DNA from: Actinoallomurus sp.
Lineage (GTDB): Bacteria; Actinomycetota; Actinomycetes; Streptosporangiales; Streptosporangiaceae
DNA: 40,930 nucleotides
Direction: 5' to 3'
NCBI GenBank assembly: GCA_025964625.1
Contig: JAOPYL010000070.1
Coordinates: 1 to 40,930 of the forward strand
Shown: positions 8,849 through 15,530 of the stretch, piece after piece
Numbering within the stretch: the first letter of the stretch is position 1
How the letters are laid out: each line of letters begins with the position of its first letter
The notes under the pieces: model-generated
Database searches by the model: none
What the model saw: only the letters and a program-made list of their open reading frames with translations
Told to the model about the DNA's origin: nothing
Position numbers and translations under genes: made by a program

Positions 8849-9769
8849 TCAGCTCCAGGCCGGTCCGGGGTCGGGCGCTTCGTCCCGTACCACGCTGCCC
8901 TCGATCAGCCCGTACGGCCGGTCGGCGGCGTAGAACACCTCATTGTCGTTCTCGAGGCCGAACGGCTCGAGGTCGACGGCGAAGTGATGCTTGTTCGGCA
9001 GCGCCAGACGTACCTCGCAGACCTCGGCGCGGCCGGCCAGCAGCCGGTGGCCCATGGCGTACAGCGTCTGCTGCAAGGACAGGCTGTACGTCTCCGCGAA
9101 CGCCTCCAGGAGGTGCCGTCTGGCCGCCGGATAGGACTCTTCCCAGTCCGAGTCGGTGGATGTGTGCCGCCACTGGGCGGTCACCGCGGTGGCGAGGATC
9201 CGGTCGCGGGTCTCCTCGATCGTCGTGTACTCGTCGTTGAGGTAGCCCCGGAACTCCGAGTCCGTGGAGTTGAGCACGACCAGGTCCTTCAGCCCGGAGA
9301 CGACGTGCGCGGCCGTGTCCTGTCGTCCGGACCCGCCAGGACCGGCGCCGTAGTGCACGACGGCGGTGCGCGTCTCGCCGCCGCCGCGGACGAACGAGTG
9401 CTGCCGCTTGGCGGGCTCGCCATCGCCGTCCGTGGCGGGAATGCGGTCCCAGGTGTGCTCCTCGATCGCCACGCGGGCATGGTGGATCGTCGGCTGGGAG
9501 TCCACGAAGTGCCGGGCGAGCCGCAGCCCGAACTCCTCGGGCGAGTCGATGCCGTACTCCTTGGCGAAGGCGAAGACCGTGTTCTTCTGCGTGTCGGTCG
9601 TCAGCACGGCGGCGTTGTCGCCGGTCAGGTGCACCGCCTCCATGTCGCCGGAGAGCGCCACGCCGACGGTGAGGTCCCGGAGGTGGTGGATCCCGCCGTC
9701 CTTGGTGACGCGGACGACGTGAGTCTCCGCCTTGCCGTAACGGTTGGGGCCGAGCCGGAATCGGGACAT
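8849..9769 (-). CDS. pucL: Urate oxidase (uricase)
   Basis: A 306-residue cofactor-independent urate oxidase that converts urate and O2 to 5-hydroxyisourate. The N-terminal YGKAETHVVRV carries the catalytic lysine (Lys13), LTTDTQKNTVFAFAKE gives the active-site threonine region, and NSTDSEFRGYLNDEYTT is a uricase signature in the second T-fold half. Length and domain order are standard for a two-T-fold monomer. It lies 2 bp after hydroxyisourate hydrolase, so substrate and product enzymes are made together. The bacterial C-terminal peroxisomal signal is absent, as expected. Confidence 0.95.
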   Translation of the reverse strand: MSRFRLGPNRYGKAETHVVRVTKDGGIHHLRDLTVGVALSGDMEAVHLTGDNAAVLTTDTQKNTVFAFAKEYGIDSPEEFGLRLARHFVDSQPTIHHARVAIEEHTWDRIPATDGDGEPAKRQHSFVRGGGETRTAVVHYGAGPGGSGRQDTAAHVVSGLKDLVVLNSTDSEFRGYLNDEYTTIEETRDRILATAVTAQWRHTSTDSDWEESYPAARRHLLEAFAETYSLSLQQTLYAMGHRLLAGRAEVCEVRLALPNKHHFAVDLEPFGLENDNEVFYAADRPYGLIEGSVVRDEAPDPGPAWS

Positions 9770-9771
9770 GG

Positions 9772-10080
9772 CTAGCTCCCCCGATACGTGGAGTAGGCGA
9801 ACGGGCTGAGCAGCAACGGCACGTGGTAGTGCTCACCGGGATCGGTGACGTTGAAGGCCACGGTCACCTCGGGGTAGAAGCCGGAGTGGCCGGTGGTGTC
9901 GAAGACGAGCCGGTAGGTCCCCTCGTCCGGTGGCGGCAGGTCGCGCACCCGCCCGTCCTCGTCGGTACGCCCTTCGGCGACGGGCGCCCAGCCGTCGCCG
10001 TCACGGCGGTCCAGGCGGACCGGCACGCCGCGCGCGGGGCGTCCCTTCGCCGCGTCCAGCACATGCGTCGACAGACTCAT
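9772..10080 (-). CDS. uraH: 5-Hydroxyisourate hydrolase (transthyretin-like)
   Basis: A 102-residue HIUase that hydrolyses 5-hydroxyisourate to OHCU. The two diagnostic ends are intact: LSTHVLDAAKGRPA at the N-terminus, with the catalytic His6, and the C-terminal tetrapeptide YRGS that separates HIUases from transthyretins. HYHVPLLLSPF supplies the third conserved block. The ATG overlaps the uraD stop (ATGA). The size matches the family, so the gene is complete. Confidence 0.95.
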   Translation of the reverse strand: MSLSTHVLDAAKGRPARGVPVRLDRRDGDGWAPVAEGRTDEDGRVRDLPPPDEGTYRLVFDTTGHSGFYPEVTVAFNVTDPGEHYHVPLLLSPFAYSTYRGS

Positions 10081-10553
10081 GTCAAGAGCTTCCTCAGCCT
10101 CAGGTCGGTGATCTTGATGAGCTCACCGTGGACCACGGCGCGTTCGCTGCCGGGATCGTTCGCGAGCCGTGCACGCAGCTCGGCCAGCATCTCCCCCGCG
10201 CCGCGCCCGCTCGCGCAGATCAGGAAGACGTGACCGAACCGCTCTTCATACGCGGCGTTGCCCTCCGCCAGGGCCGCCCGGTCCGCGTCGCCGACGCCGG
10301 ACTGCTCGCCACGCGACCAGGTGGATTCGCGGTCATCGCCGGCGGGGCGGTCACCGATCCGCGGATGGGCGCTCAGCGCCTCCTCGACGTCCGGCCAGTC
10401 CAGCGCGCGGATCGCGGCGTCGGCCGCGGCGAACAGGTCGGCCGCTGAGCCGTACGGCCGGCGAGCCGCCACGGCCGCCGCCCAGCGCCGCGACGCGCAG
10501 CAGGTGAGCAGCTCCGCCTCGGCCTCTGCTCGCGACAGCGCGTTGAACCGCAC
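10077..10553 (-). CDS. uraD: OHCU decarboxylase
   Basis: A 158-residue 2-oxo-4-hydroxy-4-carboxy-5-ureidoimidazoline decarboxylase that makes (S)-allantoin stereospecifically. The catalytic His63 lies in SAHPRIGDRP, and the conserved FGHVFLICASGRGAGEML block follows. The start is set at the GTG at 10553 because a GGAGG element lies 6 nt before it; the GTG two codons upstream falls directly on the Shine-Dalgarno, and an ATG at 10589 would add 12 non-family residues. It is the first gene of the ureide operon, so its promoter and the palindrome at 10642-10664 should govern all nine genes. Confidence 0.93.
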   Translation of the reverse strand: MRFNALSRAEAEAELLTCCASRRWAAAVAARRPYGSAADLFAAADAAIRALDWPDVEEALSAHPRIGDRPAGDDRESTWSRGEQSGVGDADRAALAEGNAAYEERFGHVFLICASGRGAGEMLAELRARLANDPGSERAVVHGELIKITDLRLRKLLT

Positions 10554-10641
10554 CCGCACCCTCCTCGCCCGTCCCGCCAGTACACACATGTCCGTGTCGA
10601 GGGGTCCAGCGGCAAGAACTCCGAAGTGGACCATGTCATAC

Positions 10642-10664
10642 CGGCAACATTTCGCGTGTTGCCG
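10642..10664. promoter_or_regulatory. Candidate operator of the purine/ureide operon
   Basis: Perfect 8-bp inverted arms CGGCAACA (10642-10649) and TGTTGCCG (10657-10664) surround TTTCGCG. The centre lies about 100 bp upstream of the uraD start, a suitable place for a repressor or activator dimer. No regulator gene is adjacent, so the cognate protein (for instance an IclR, GntR, TetR or PucR-class purine regulator) is unknown. Confidence 0.5.
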
Positions 10665-10785
10665 CGACCATGCCCCGCCGCCGGCGCTCGAACCGCCCGC
10701 GGCGGCCACTGGCGCGAGCGCGTCCCCCTCCCGGTGTGCGTGAAGGCGGGATGTGGCCGTTCCAGGCCGGATGACCCACGGGATC

Positions 10786-10814
10786 TTGCCGCCGCCCGTA
10801 CCGCGCCTTATGGT
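10786..10814 (+). promoter_or_regulatory. Candidate sigma70-type promoter for the secreted alpha/beta-hydrolase
   Basis: TTGCCG (10786-10791) and TATGGT (10809-10814) are separated by exactly 17 bp and fit the actinomycete TTGNNN / TANNNT pattern. They lie about 110 bp upstream of the ATG at 10926. Confidence 0.45.
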
Positions 10815-10925
10815 GCAGCGACCGGCCAGCCGGGTAGGGCGTACGCGCGCCGCACCCACATCCCACCCGGCGGACCGCCCCCGTACCGCACAGGGCCCAT
10901 GGCGGCCCATCCCAAGGAGTCCTCC

Positions 10926-12281
10926 ATGCGCCTTCGCCGGTTCATGTCGCTGACGGCGGGAGCCGCCATCGCGCTCTCCCTCGGCACCGCCGTGCCGTCG
11001 GGAGCCGCTTCGGTCCCCGACGACCGGCCACTGCCGCCGTACACGATCAGCAACCCGCCGCTGCCGCCGTTGACGGCCGGCGGCGAGCCCACGACCGTGC
11101 GGCAGGGCGTCTTCCACCACGCCGCGTACGACATCGAGATCCCGCCGCACTGGAACGGCGAACTGGTGATGTGGGCACACGGTTACCGCGGCCTGGGCAC
11201 CGTGCTGACCGTCGACCCGCCCGCCTTCGGCCTGCGGCAGAAGCTCATCGGCGAGGGCTATGCCTGGGCCGCCTCCTCCTACGCCGACAACGGGTACGAC
11301 GTCCGCGCCGGCGTCGTCGGCACACACGACCTGGCGGACCTGTTCTCCCGGCTGGAGCACCGGCCGAGGCGCACGTTCATCGCGGGTGTGTCGATGGGCG
11401 GCCAGGTCATCGGCCGGTCGCTGGAGCAGTACCCGTACCGGTACTCGGGCGCGCTGCCGATGTGCGGGGTGCTCGGCGACAACCGGTTGTTCGACTTCTT
11501 CCTCGACTACAACCTGGTCGCGCAGGACCTGGCCGGAGTGCGCGCCTACCCTCCGCCCGCCGACTACACGACCAACGCGGTCCCGCGCATCGAGCACGCA
11601 CTCGGGCTCGACGGCCTGAAGCCCGGCGGGCCCGACACCACCAACACCCTCGGCAACCAGCTGCGCGCGATCACCGTCAACCGGTCGGGAGGTCCCCGGC
11701 CGGGCGCCGACGCGTCGTTCGCGGTGTGGAAGGACTTCCTGTTCGGGCTCGGCGCCGCGCCGACCGGCACGAGCCTGGCGGAGGACCCGGGACAGCTCGC
11801 CACCAACACCCAGACCGCATACACGCCGAACGCGCCGGTGGACGTGAACGCGACCGTACAGCGGGTTCCGGTCGCCGACCCGGCCGACCGGTACTCACCG
11901 CGACTGTCGCAGATCCCGCGGATCTTCGGACTGCCGACCGCCAAGACGGTCACGCTGCACGGCCTGGGCGACATGTTCGTGCCGTTCTCGATGGAGCAGA
12001 TCTACGGCTCTGAGGTGGCCCGGCACCACCTGTCGGGACTCGTGGTGCAACGCGCCGTCCGCAGCGCCCAGCACTGTGAGTTCTCCCCCGGCGAGGCCGG
12101 GCAGGCCTGGGACGACCTGGCCCGCTGGGTGCATGGTGGCGCGCGCCCCGCCGGCGACCCTGTCACGGACCCGGCCGCGGTGGCGCGGCCGGACTTCGGC
12201 TGCCGCTTCACCGACCGCTCCGCGTACCCCTCGGGCACGCGCGGGCTCTTCCCGGCCTGCCCGGCCGGCCCCCGCGGGTGA
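10926..12281 (+). CDS. Secreted alpha/beta-hydrolase (serine esterase/peptidase fold)
   Basis: A 451-residue exported hydrolase. The start at 10926 has AAGGAG 6 nt upstream and gives a Sec signal peptide (MRLRRF, hydrophobic core to about residue 21, likely cleavage near SGAAS at 25-29). Catalytic elements are visible: oxyanion-loop HG at 85-86 in VMWAHGYRG, nucleophile Ser156 in GVSMGG, Asp349 in HGLGDMFVPF and His383 in AQHCEF. The wide spacing between Ser and Asp indicates a large lid insertion. Cysteines at 384, 426 and 445 are in the C-terminal part. The substrate is unknown. It diverges from the purine operon and shares its regulatory region, but nothing in the protein ties it to purines. 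Confidence 0.85.
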   Translation: MRLRRFMSLTAGAAIALSLGTAVPSGAASVPDDRPLPPYTISNPPLPPLTAGGEPTTVRQGVFHHAAYDIEIPPHWNGELVMWAHGYRGLGTVLTVDPPAFGLRQKLIGEGYAWAASSYADNGYDVRAGVVGTHDLADLFSRLEHRPRRTFIAGVSMGGQVIGRSLEQYPYRYSGALPMCGVLGDNRLFDFFLDYNLVAQDLAGVRAYPPPADYTTNAVPRIEHALGLDGLKPGGPDTTNTLGNQLRAITVNRSGGPRPGADASFAVWKDFLFGLGAAPTGTSLAEDPGQLATNTQTAYTPNAPVDVNATVQRVPVADPADRYSPRLSQIPRIFGLPTAKTVTLHGLGDMFVPFSMEQIYGSEVARHHLSGLVVQRAVRSAQHCEFSPGEAGQAWDDLARWVHGGARPAGDPVTDPAAVARPDFGCRFTDRSAYPSGTRGLFPACPAGPRG

Positions 12282-12389
12282 TCGTCCGTTGACCGCCGTC
12301 CGCTTGTAACACTTCGACGTCATCTCGCCTCTTGGATGTAGCGCTCGGAAGGCGCGCTGCGAGAAAATCCAGGAAAGGCGGGAATCACG

Positions 12390-12623
12390 ATGAACGATCC
12401 GGTACGCGTAGCAATGACATTCAGCCTGATGGGACTGCCGTGGCTGCCGACATTGCGGTCATTTGGGCTGGCCGCCCAGCAGGCCTATTTCCGGCATCTC
12501 GTCGCTTTCATTCAGGCCGCCGGCCCGGGCACGCTTCTTACGGATGACCGAAAAGGAGCTAGAACGCCAATCATTTGTGCCGCGGATGAGAGCGGCGAGA
12601 TCGTGGAGAAGACACAGCGATGA
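12390..12623 (+). CDS. Small hypothetical protein coupled to an M48 peptidase
   Basis: A 77-residue protein that I do not recognise. The N-terminal half (residues 6-45) is hydrophobic to amphipathic with many aromatic and leucine residues; the C-terminal 30 residues are polar and charged. An AGGAAAGG element precedes the ATG at a rather long distance. Its stop overlaps the peptidase ATG as ATGA, the main argument that it is translated. Codon use is less G/C-rich at third positions than in the neighbours, which may mean recent acquisition or weak coding potential. It could be a membrane-associated partner or a regulatory leader of the peptidase. Confidence 0.55.
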   Translation: MNDPVRVAMTFSLMGLPWLPTLRSFGLAAQQAYFRHLVAFIQAAGPGTLLTDDRKGARTPIICAADESGEIVEKTQR

Positions 12624-14332
12624 CCGCGGTCCTGCGCGCGCTGCTCGCACTCGCCCTCGTCGTCTCCTGGTACGCCGTAGCGGGCGTTGTTCTGATGCTG
12701 TGCCTCGTGTTCGACGCGCTGATGCTCTGGGCCGAGGCGCAGCCCACCGCCGCGGTCTCGCCCATTCCACTCCTCGCCGTCGCCGGCAGCTTCGCGGTGA
12801 TCGTGGCGGTCGTGCACGGCGTGCTGTCGGTCAGCAGATCCGCCGGCCTGCGCGCGGACTCGGTGACGGTGACCCGGGAAGACGCACCGGTGCTGTGGCA
12901 GACCATAGACGATCTCGCCCGGCGCGTCGGCGTCACGCCCCCGGTGGAACTCCGCCTGGTGGCGGACGCCAACGCGTCCGTCACCGAGCAGGTGCGGATG
13001 CTCGGGCTCCTCCCGGGTCGCAGGAGCATGCGCCTCGGGGTCCCCCTCCTGCTCGGCCTGAGCACCGCCGAACTTCGGGCCGCGCTGTGTCACGAGCTGG
13101 GCCACTACGGGAGAGGACACATCCGGTTCGGCGCGCTCACCTGGCGCGGCTCGGCCGCGCTGAGCGAGACGCGCGCGCACCTCCGGCGGTCCGCGGACAA
13201 GAGCCGGTTCGCCACCCCGTACAGAGCGCTGCTCCAGCTCTTCATCGCCGGCTACGCCAACGTCTACGACCGGCTGACGCTCGCCATGCGACGCCAGCAG
13301 GAGTTCGCGGCCGATGCCACCGCCGCACGCATTGTGGGCGCGGCGGCCACCGCATCGGCGCTGCGCACCGCTCATTCACTCGATGCCGCCTGGGCGGACT
13401 TCCGCGTCCACCTCCTCGACCCGTCCCTTCGCGCCGGGTTCAGGCCGGTCGACCCCTTCGGCGCGTTCGAGATGATGCTGGCCGACCCTGACTACCGTGA
13501 CGCGCTCGCGGACCACCGTCGCAGCCTGCCCGACCGGCCGCGCTCGCCGTGGGCCTCCCATCCGGGCCTGGCCCAGCGCATCGCCGCCCTGCCCGGCGAT
13601 GCCCAGATCCCCGCTCCGCCGGAGACGGTCCCGGCGACCGTGACGTTCGGAATCACCCGCGAGCTGTCGGCCGGCCTGACCGCCGGGGTGCTCGCCCCGC
13701 GCGGCGGCCGCGGCGCGCCGGACGTACTGCCCTGGGCGCGATGGCTCGAGGAGCTGGCCGAACGCCAGGCGGTGGCTCCGGTGCGGGCGCTGGCCACCGC
13801 CGTAAGCGTCTCGGGAGGCTCGCCCTCCCCTGCCACCGGCACACTGCTCAGCGCGACGCTGCAGGCACTCGACCTCGGGCGCGGCGCGGACCTGGCCGCC
13901 GGCCTGCCGGGCAGACGGCCGGGCGGCGGCGCCGAAGACGACGTCATCGAGGCCGTCACAATGCTGATCGGCCACCACCTCGCCACGGCCCGGCATGCGA
14001 CGTGGCTCGTCGGCTGGACCGGTCACGCCCGTCTGATCTGCCAGAACACGACGGCGGAAGACATGCGCGAGCTCGTACGGGCCGCTGTGGAGGACCAGGC
14101 GGAGGTCTCCCGGCTGCGCCTGCACCTGGCCGAGCTCGGTATCGCCCCCGAGACGCCCATCACCTTCCCGGACACGGAGAAGGACGCCGCCACGGTCACC
14201 ATCCGGTCCGCCCCACGAGTGAACTGGCATCGGGAGCTCCGCATCGGCGTGCGCGCCAACCGGGGCCTGCTGACCTTTCTGTTCGCCATCCTGGTAGTGG
14301 TGCTCGTGCTGCGCCTCGCCACACCGCACTGA
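12620..14332 (+). CDS. M48-family membrane zinc metallopeptidase
   Basis: A 570-residue integral membrane peptidase. Two hydrophobic segments at about 5-36 and 48-70 precede a catalytic domain with HELGH (His158, Glu159, His162); the third zinc ligand is Glu228 in QQEFAAD, with Asp232 completing the ExxxD motif of HtpX/Ste24-type enzymes. HPGLAQRIAAL near residue 315 matches the conserved helix after the active site. A long extra domain of about 200 residues and a third transmembrane helix near 547-565 follow, making the protein much larger than HtpX. A role in membrane-protein quality control or envelope stress is an inference from the family. Confidence 0.88.
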   Translation: MTAVLRALLALALVVSWYAVAGVVLMLCLVFDALMLWAEAQPTAAVSPIPLLAVAGSFAVIVAVVHGVLSVSRSAGLRADSVTVTREDAPVLWQTIDDLARRVGVTPPVELRLVADANASVTEQVRMLGLLPGRRSMRLGVPLLLGLSTAELRAALCHELGHYGRGHIRFGALTWRGSAALSETRAHLRRSADKSRFATPYRALLQLFIAGYANVYDRLTLAMRRQQEFAADATAARIVGAAATASALRTAHSLDAAWADFRVHLLDPSLRAGFRPVDPFGAFEMMLADPDYRDALADHRRSLPDRPRSPWASHPGLAQRIAALPGDAQIPAPPETVPATVTFGITRELSAGLTAGVLAPRGGRGAPDVLPWARWLEELAERQAVAPVRALATAVSVSGGSPSPATGTLLSATLQALDLGRGADLAAGLPGRRPGGGAEDDVIEAVTMLIGHHLATARHATWLVGWTGHARLICQNTTAEDMRELVRAAVEDQAEVSRLRLHLAELGIAPETPITFPDTEKDAATVTIRSAPRVNWHRELRIGVRANRGLLTFLFAILVVVLVLRLATPH

Positions 14333-14344
14333 TCGTCCGGTGCC

Positions 14345-14356
14345 CCCGGAAACGGG
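14345..14356. terminator. Small hairpin between convergent genes
   Basis: CCCG and CGGG flank a GAAA tetraloop 12 bp after the peptidase stop and before the 3' end of the opposing small gene. The stem is short and no T-run follows, so this is only a weak terminator candidate. Confidence 0.22.
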
Positions 14357-14381
14357 CGTGACCGTCCGCACGTGCCCAGGT

Positions 14382-14549
14382 CTAGCGGTCATCGGCGATC
14401 TCACTGAGGATGGCCCGTGCCTCGTCGGCGTAGCGTCCGATCAGTCTGCGGAGCTCGGCGAGCTCCGCATCCCGGCGCGGGTGGCCGACGACGGGCGACT
14501 CGTCGAGCACCCGGCGGAGCTCGTTCAGCTCACGCGCGTAGTCGCTCAC
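14382..14549 (-). CDS. Small charged helical protein
   Basis: A 55-residue, highly charged, probably alpha-helical protein (repeating Glu/Arg/Leu pattern, e.g. ELNELRRVLDE and AELAELRRLIGRYADEA). Nearly all third codon positions are G or C from the GTG at 14549 to the stop, supporting real coding sequence. The frame stays open upstream but codon use there is not coding-like. The GTG overlaps the stop of a 24-codon frame (GTGA). The function is unknown. Confidence 0.5.
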   Translation of the reverse strand: MSDYARELNELRRVLDESPVVGHPRRDAELAELRRLIGRYADEARAILSEIADDR

Positions 14550-14620
14550 GCGTCCGTCCGGTTCGTCAGCTCCCGGGCGAGACGCTCGTGCCAGGTCCGG
14601 GCGCCCGCTACGACTCTCAT
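14546..14620 (-). CDS. 24-residue minicistron upstream of the charged helical protein
   Basis: ATG at 14620 opens a 24-residue frame (starts MRVVAGARTW, ends NRTDA) with strongly G/C-rich third positions. It ends in a GTGA overlap with the next gene. There is no ribosome binding site, but a TANNNT element lies 8 nt before the ATG, as in actinobacterial leaderless messages. It may be a tiny protein or a coupling leader. Confidence 0.35.
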   Translation of the reverse strand: MRVVAGARTWHERLARELTNRTDA

Positions 14621-14628
14621 AAAGACGG

Positions 14629-14657
14629 AGCGTATTCGATCCGTTACCGACAGTTCC
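14629..14657 (-). promoter_or_regulatory. Candidate leaderless promoter
   Basis: On the minus strand GGAACT (14657-14652) and TACGCT (14634-14629) are 17 bp apart, and the ATG at 14620 lies 8 nt after the -10 element. The -35 resembles ECF-type GGAAC sequences. This is judged by eye only. Confidence 0.33.
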
Positions 14658-14788
14658 TGAAAGCGTGAGAACAAAGGTCATGTTGCCCGATCCAGCCGTG
14701 TCAACGGGGTCCTCGCCCTCTCACATCCGGTCGAATGGTTCCGGATAGGCGCAGGCGCCGCGCAGCGAGGGCGCGTATCCCGATCTCC

Positions 14789-14831
14789 CGCCCCGCCGCG
14801 GGGCGCCGACGGCGGCCGGGGCGCCCGGCCG
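14789..14831 (-). terminator. Tandem GC-rich hairpins after the PadR gene
   Basis: Two perfect hairpins directly follow the padR stop codon on its strand: arms CGGCCGGG/CCCGGCCG with a 3-nt loop (14813-14831) and arms CGCCCCG/CGGGGCG with a 3-nt loop (14789-14805). No U-tract is present, as is common for actinomycete terminators. Confidence 0.5.
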
Positions 14832-14832
14832 G

Positions 14833-15444
14833 TCAGTCGCCGGCGGAGCGCCGGGCGGTCTCGGCGGCCTCGAGCCGGTCGACGAGAGCCAGGCCCTCGC
14901 GTGCCCACTCGACCTCCACCCGCGCGCGTTCGACGAGGCCGCGGTAGACGTGCACCTTGTAGGCGACGATGGCGTCGTGCGTGTGCTCGGGTTCGATCGC
15001 CAGACGCCGGCGCAGCAGGTCTGTGTCATGTTTCTCCAACTGTGCCACGTGTATCTGCCACTTCAGCTGCTGCCGCTGGTGGTACGCGAGATGGCCCTCG
15101 AACTGCCGCCGCGCGTTCGCGAACGACCCGAACTCGTAGTAGGTCGCCTTCAGATGCGCGGCATCGCGCTCGGGGAGGGGCGGTGCCACCTCTTCCACCC
15201 AGCGCCGGAGCTCGGCCCGGCCCTCCTCGGTGATCGAGTAGGTCCGCTTCGTGGCCTGGCTGCCGCGCGGCGTCGACTCCGCTGAGACCAGACCGCTCGC
15301 CTCGAGCTTGCGCAGCTCCGGATAGATCTGCGAGTGCGGCGCATGCCACACGTAGGCGACGGAGACGTCGAACTGCTTGGCCAGGTCGTAGCCGGTCATC
15401 GGCCGGGCGGTCAACAGGGCGAGCAGCGCATGGCGAAGCGACAC
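14833..15444 (-). CDS. PadR-family transcriptional regulator
   Basis: A 203-residue PadR regulator. The N-terminal winged helix is seen in HALLALLTARPMTGYDLAKQF, HSQIYPELRKLEASGLV and the wing with TKRTYSITEEGRAELRRW; the C-terminal two thirds are the helical dimerisation and effector domain of the long (Vir_act_alpha_C) subclass. PadR proteins usually repress a neighbouring gene and are released by phenolic acids or drugs. It is transcribed divergently from the MFS/decarboxylase pair across 86 bp containing AT-rich direct repeats, so it probably regulates both itself and that pair. Confidence 0.92.
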   Translation of the reverse strand: MSLRHALLALLTARPMTGYDLAKQFDVSVAYVWHAPHSQIYPELRKLEASGLVSAESTPRGSQATKRTYSITEEGRAELRRWVEEVAPPLPERDAAHLKATYYEFGSFANARRQFEGHLAYHQRQQLKWQIHVAQLEKHDTDLLRRRLAIEPEHTHDAIVAYKVHVYRGLVERARVEVEWAREGLALVDRLEAAETARRSAGD

Positions 15445-15475
15445 GAAAACTCAGTCTAGAAGACGTCCAGCGATT

Positions 15476-15497
15476 TATGTATCTTCATACGTATCTT
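15476..15497. promoter_or_regulatory. Candidate PadR operator: AT-rich direct repeats
   Basis: TATGTATCTT (15476-15485) and TACGTATCTT (15488-15497) differ at one base and repeat with a 12-bp period. The second overlaps the 8-bp palindrome ATACGTAT (15487-15494). The site is in the only AT-rich stretch between padR and the MFS gene, where both promoters should lie. Confidence 0.45.
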
Positions 15498-15530
15498 ACG
15501 TCATAGTCCGGCCTCCCCAGGGAGATCCAG

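Larger units (their letters stand above)
10554..10925. other. Divergent regulatory region between the purine operon and a secreted hydrolase
   Basis: 372 bp without a convincing gene. It holds the ribosome binding site of uraD, a 23-bp inverted repeat (10642-10664), a promoter-like pair on the plus strand (10786-10814) and an AAGGAG ribosome binding site at 10914-10919. No minus-strand promoter with good hexamers could be picked out by eye. Confidence 0.6.

Noticed and set aside
10626-10925. A 100-residue N-terminal extension of the secreted hydrolase
   Set aside because: The extension is Arg/Pro-rich, hides the signal peptide and overlaps the divergent regulatory region; AAGGAG marks the ATG at 10926.
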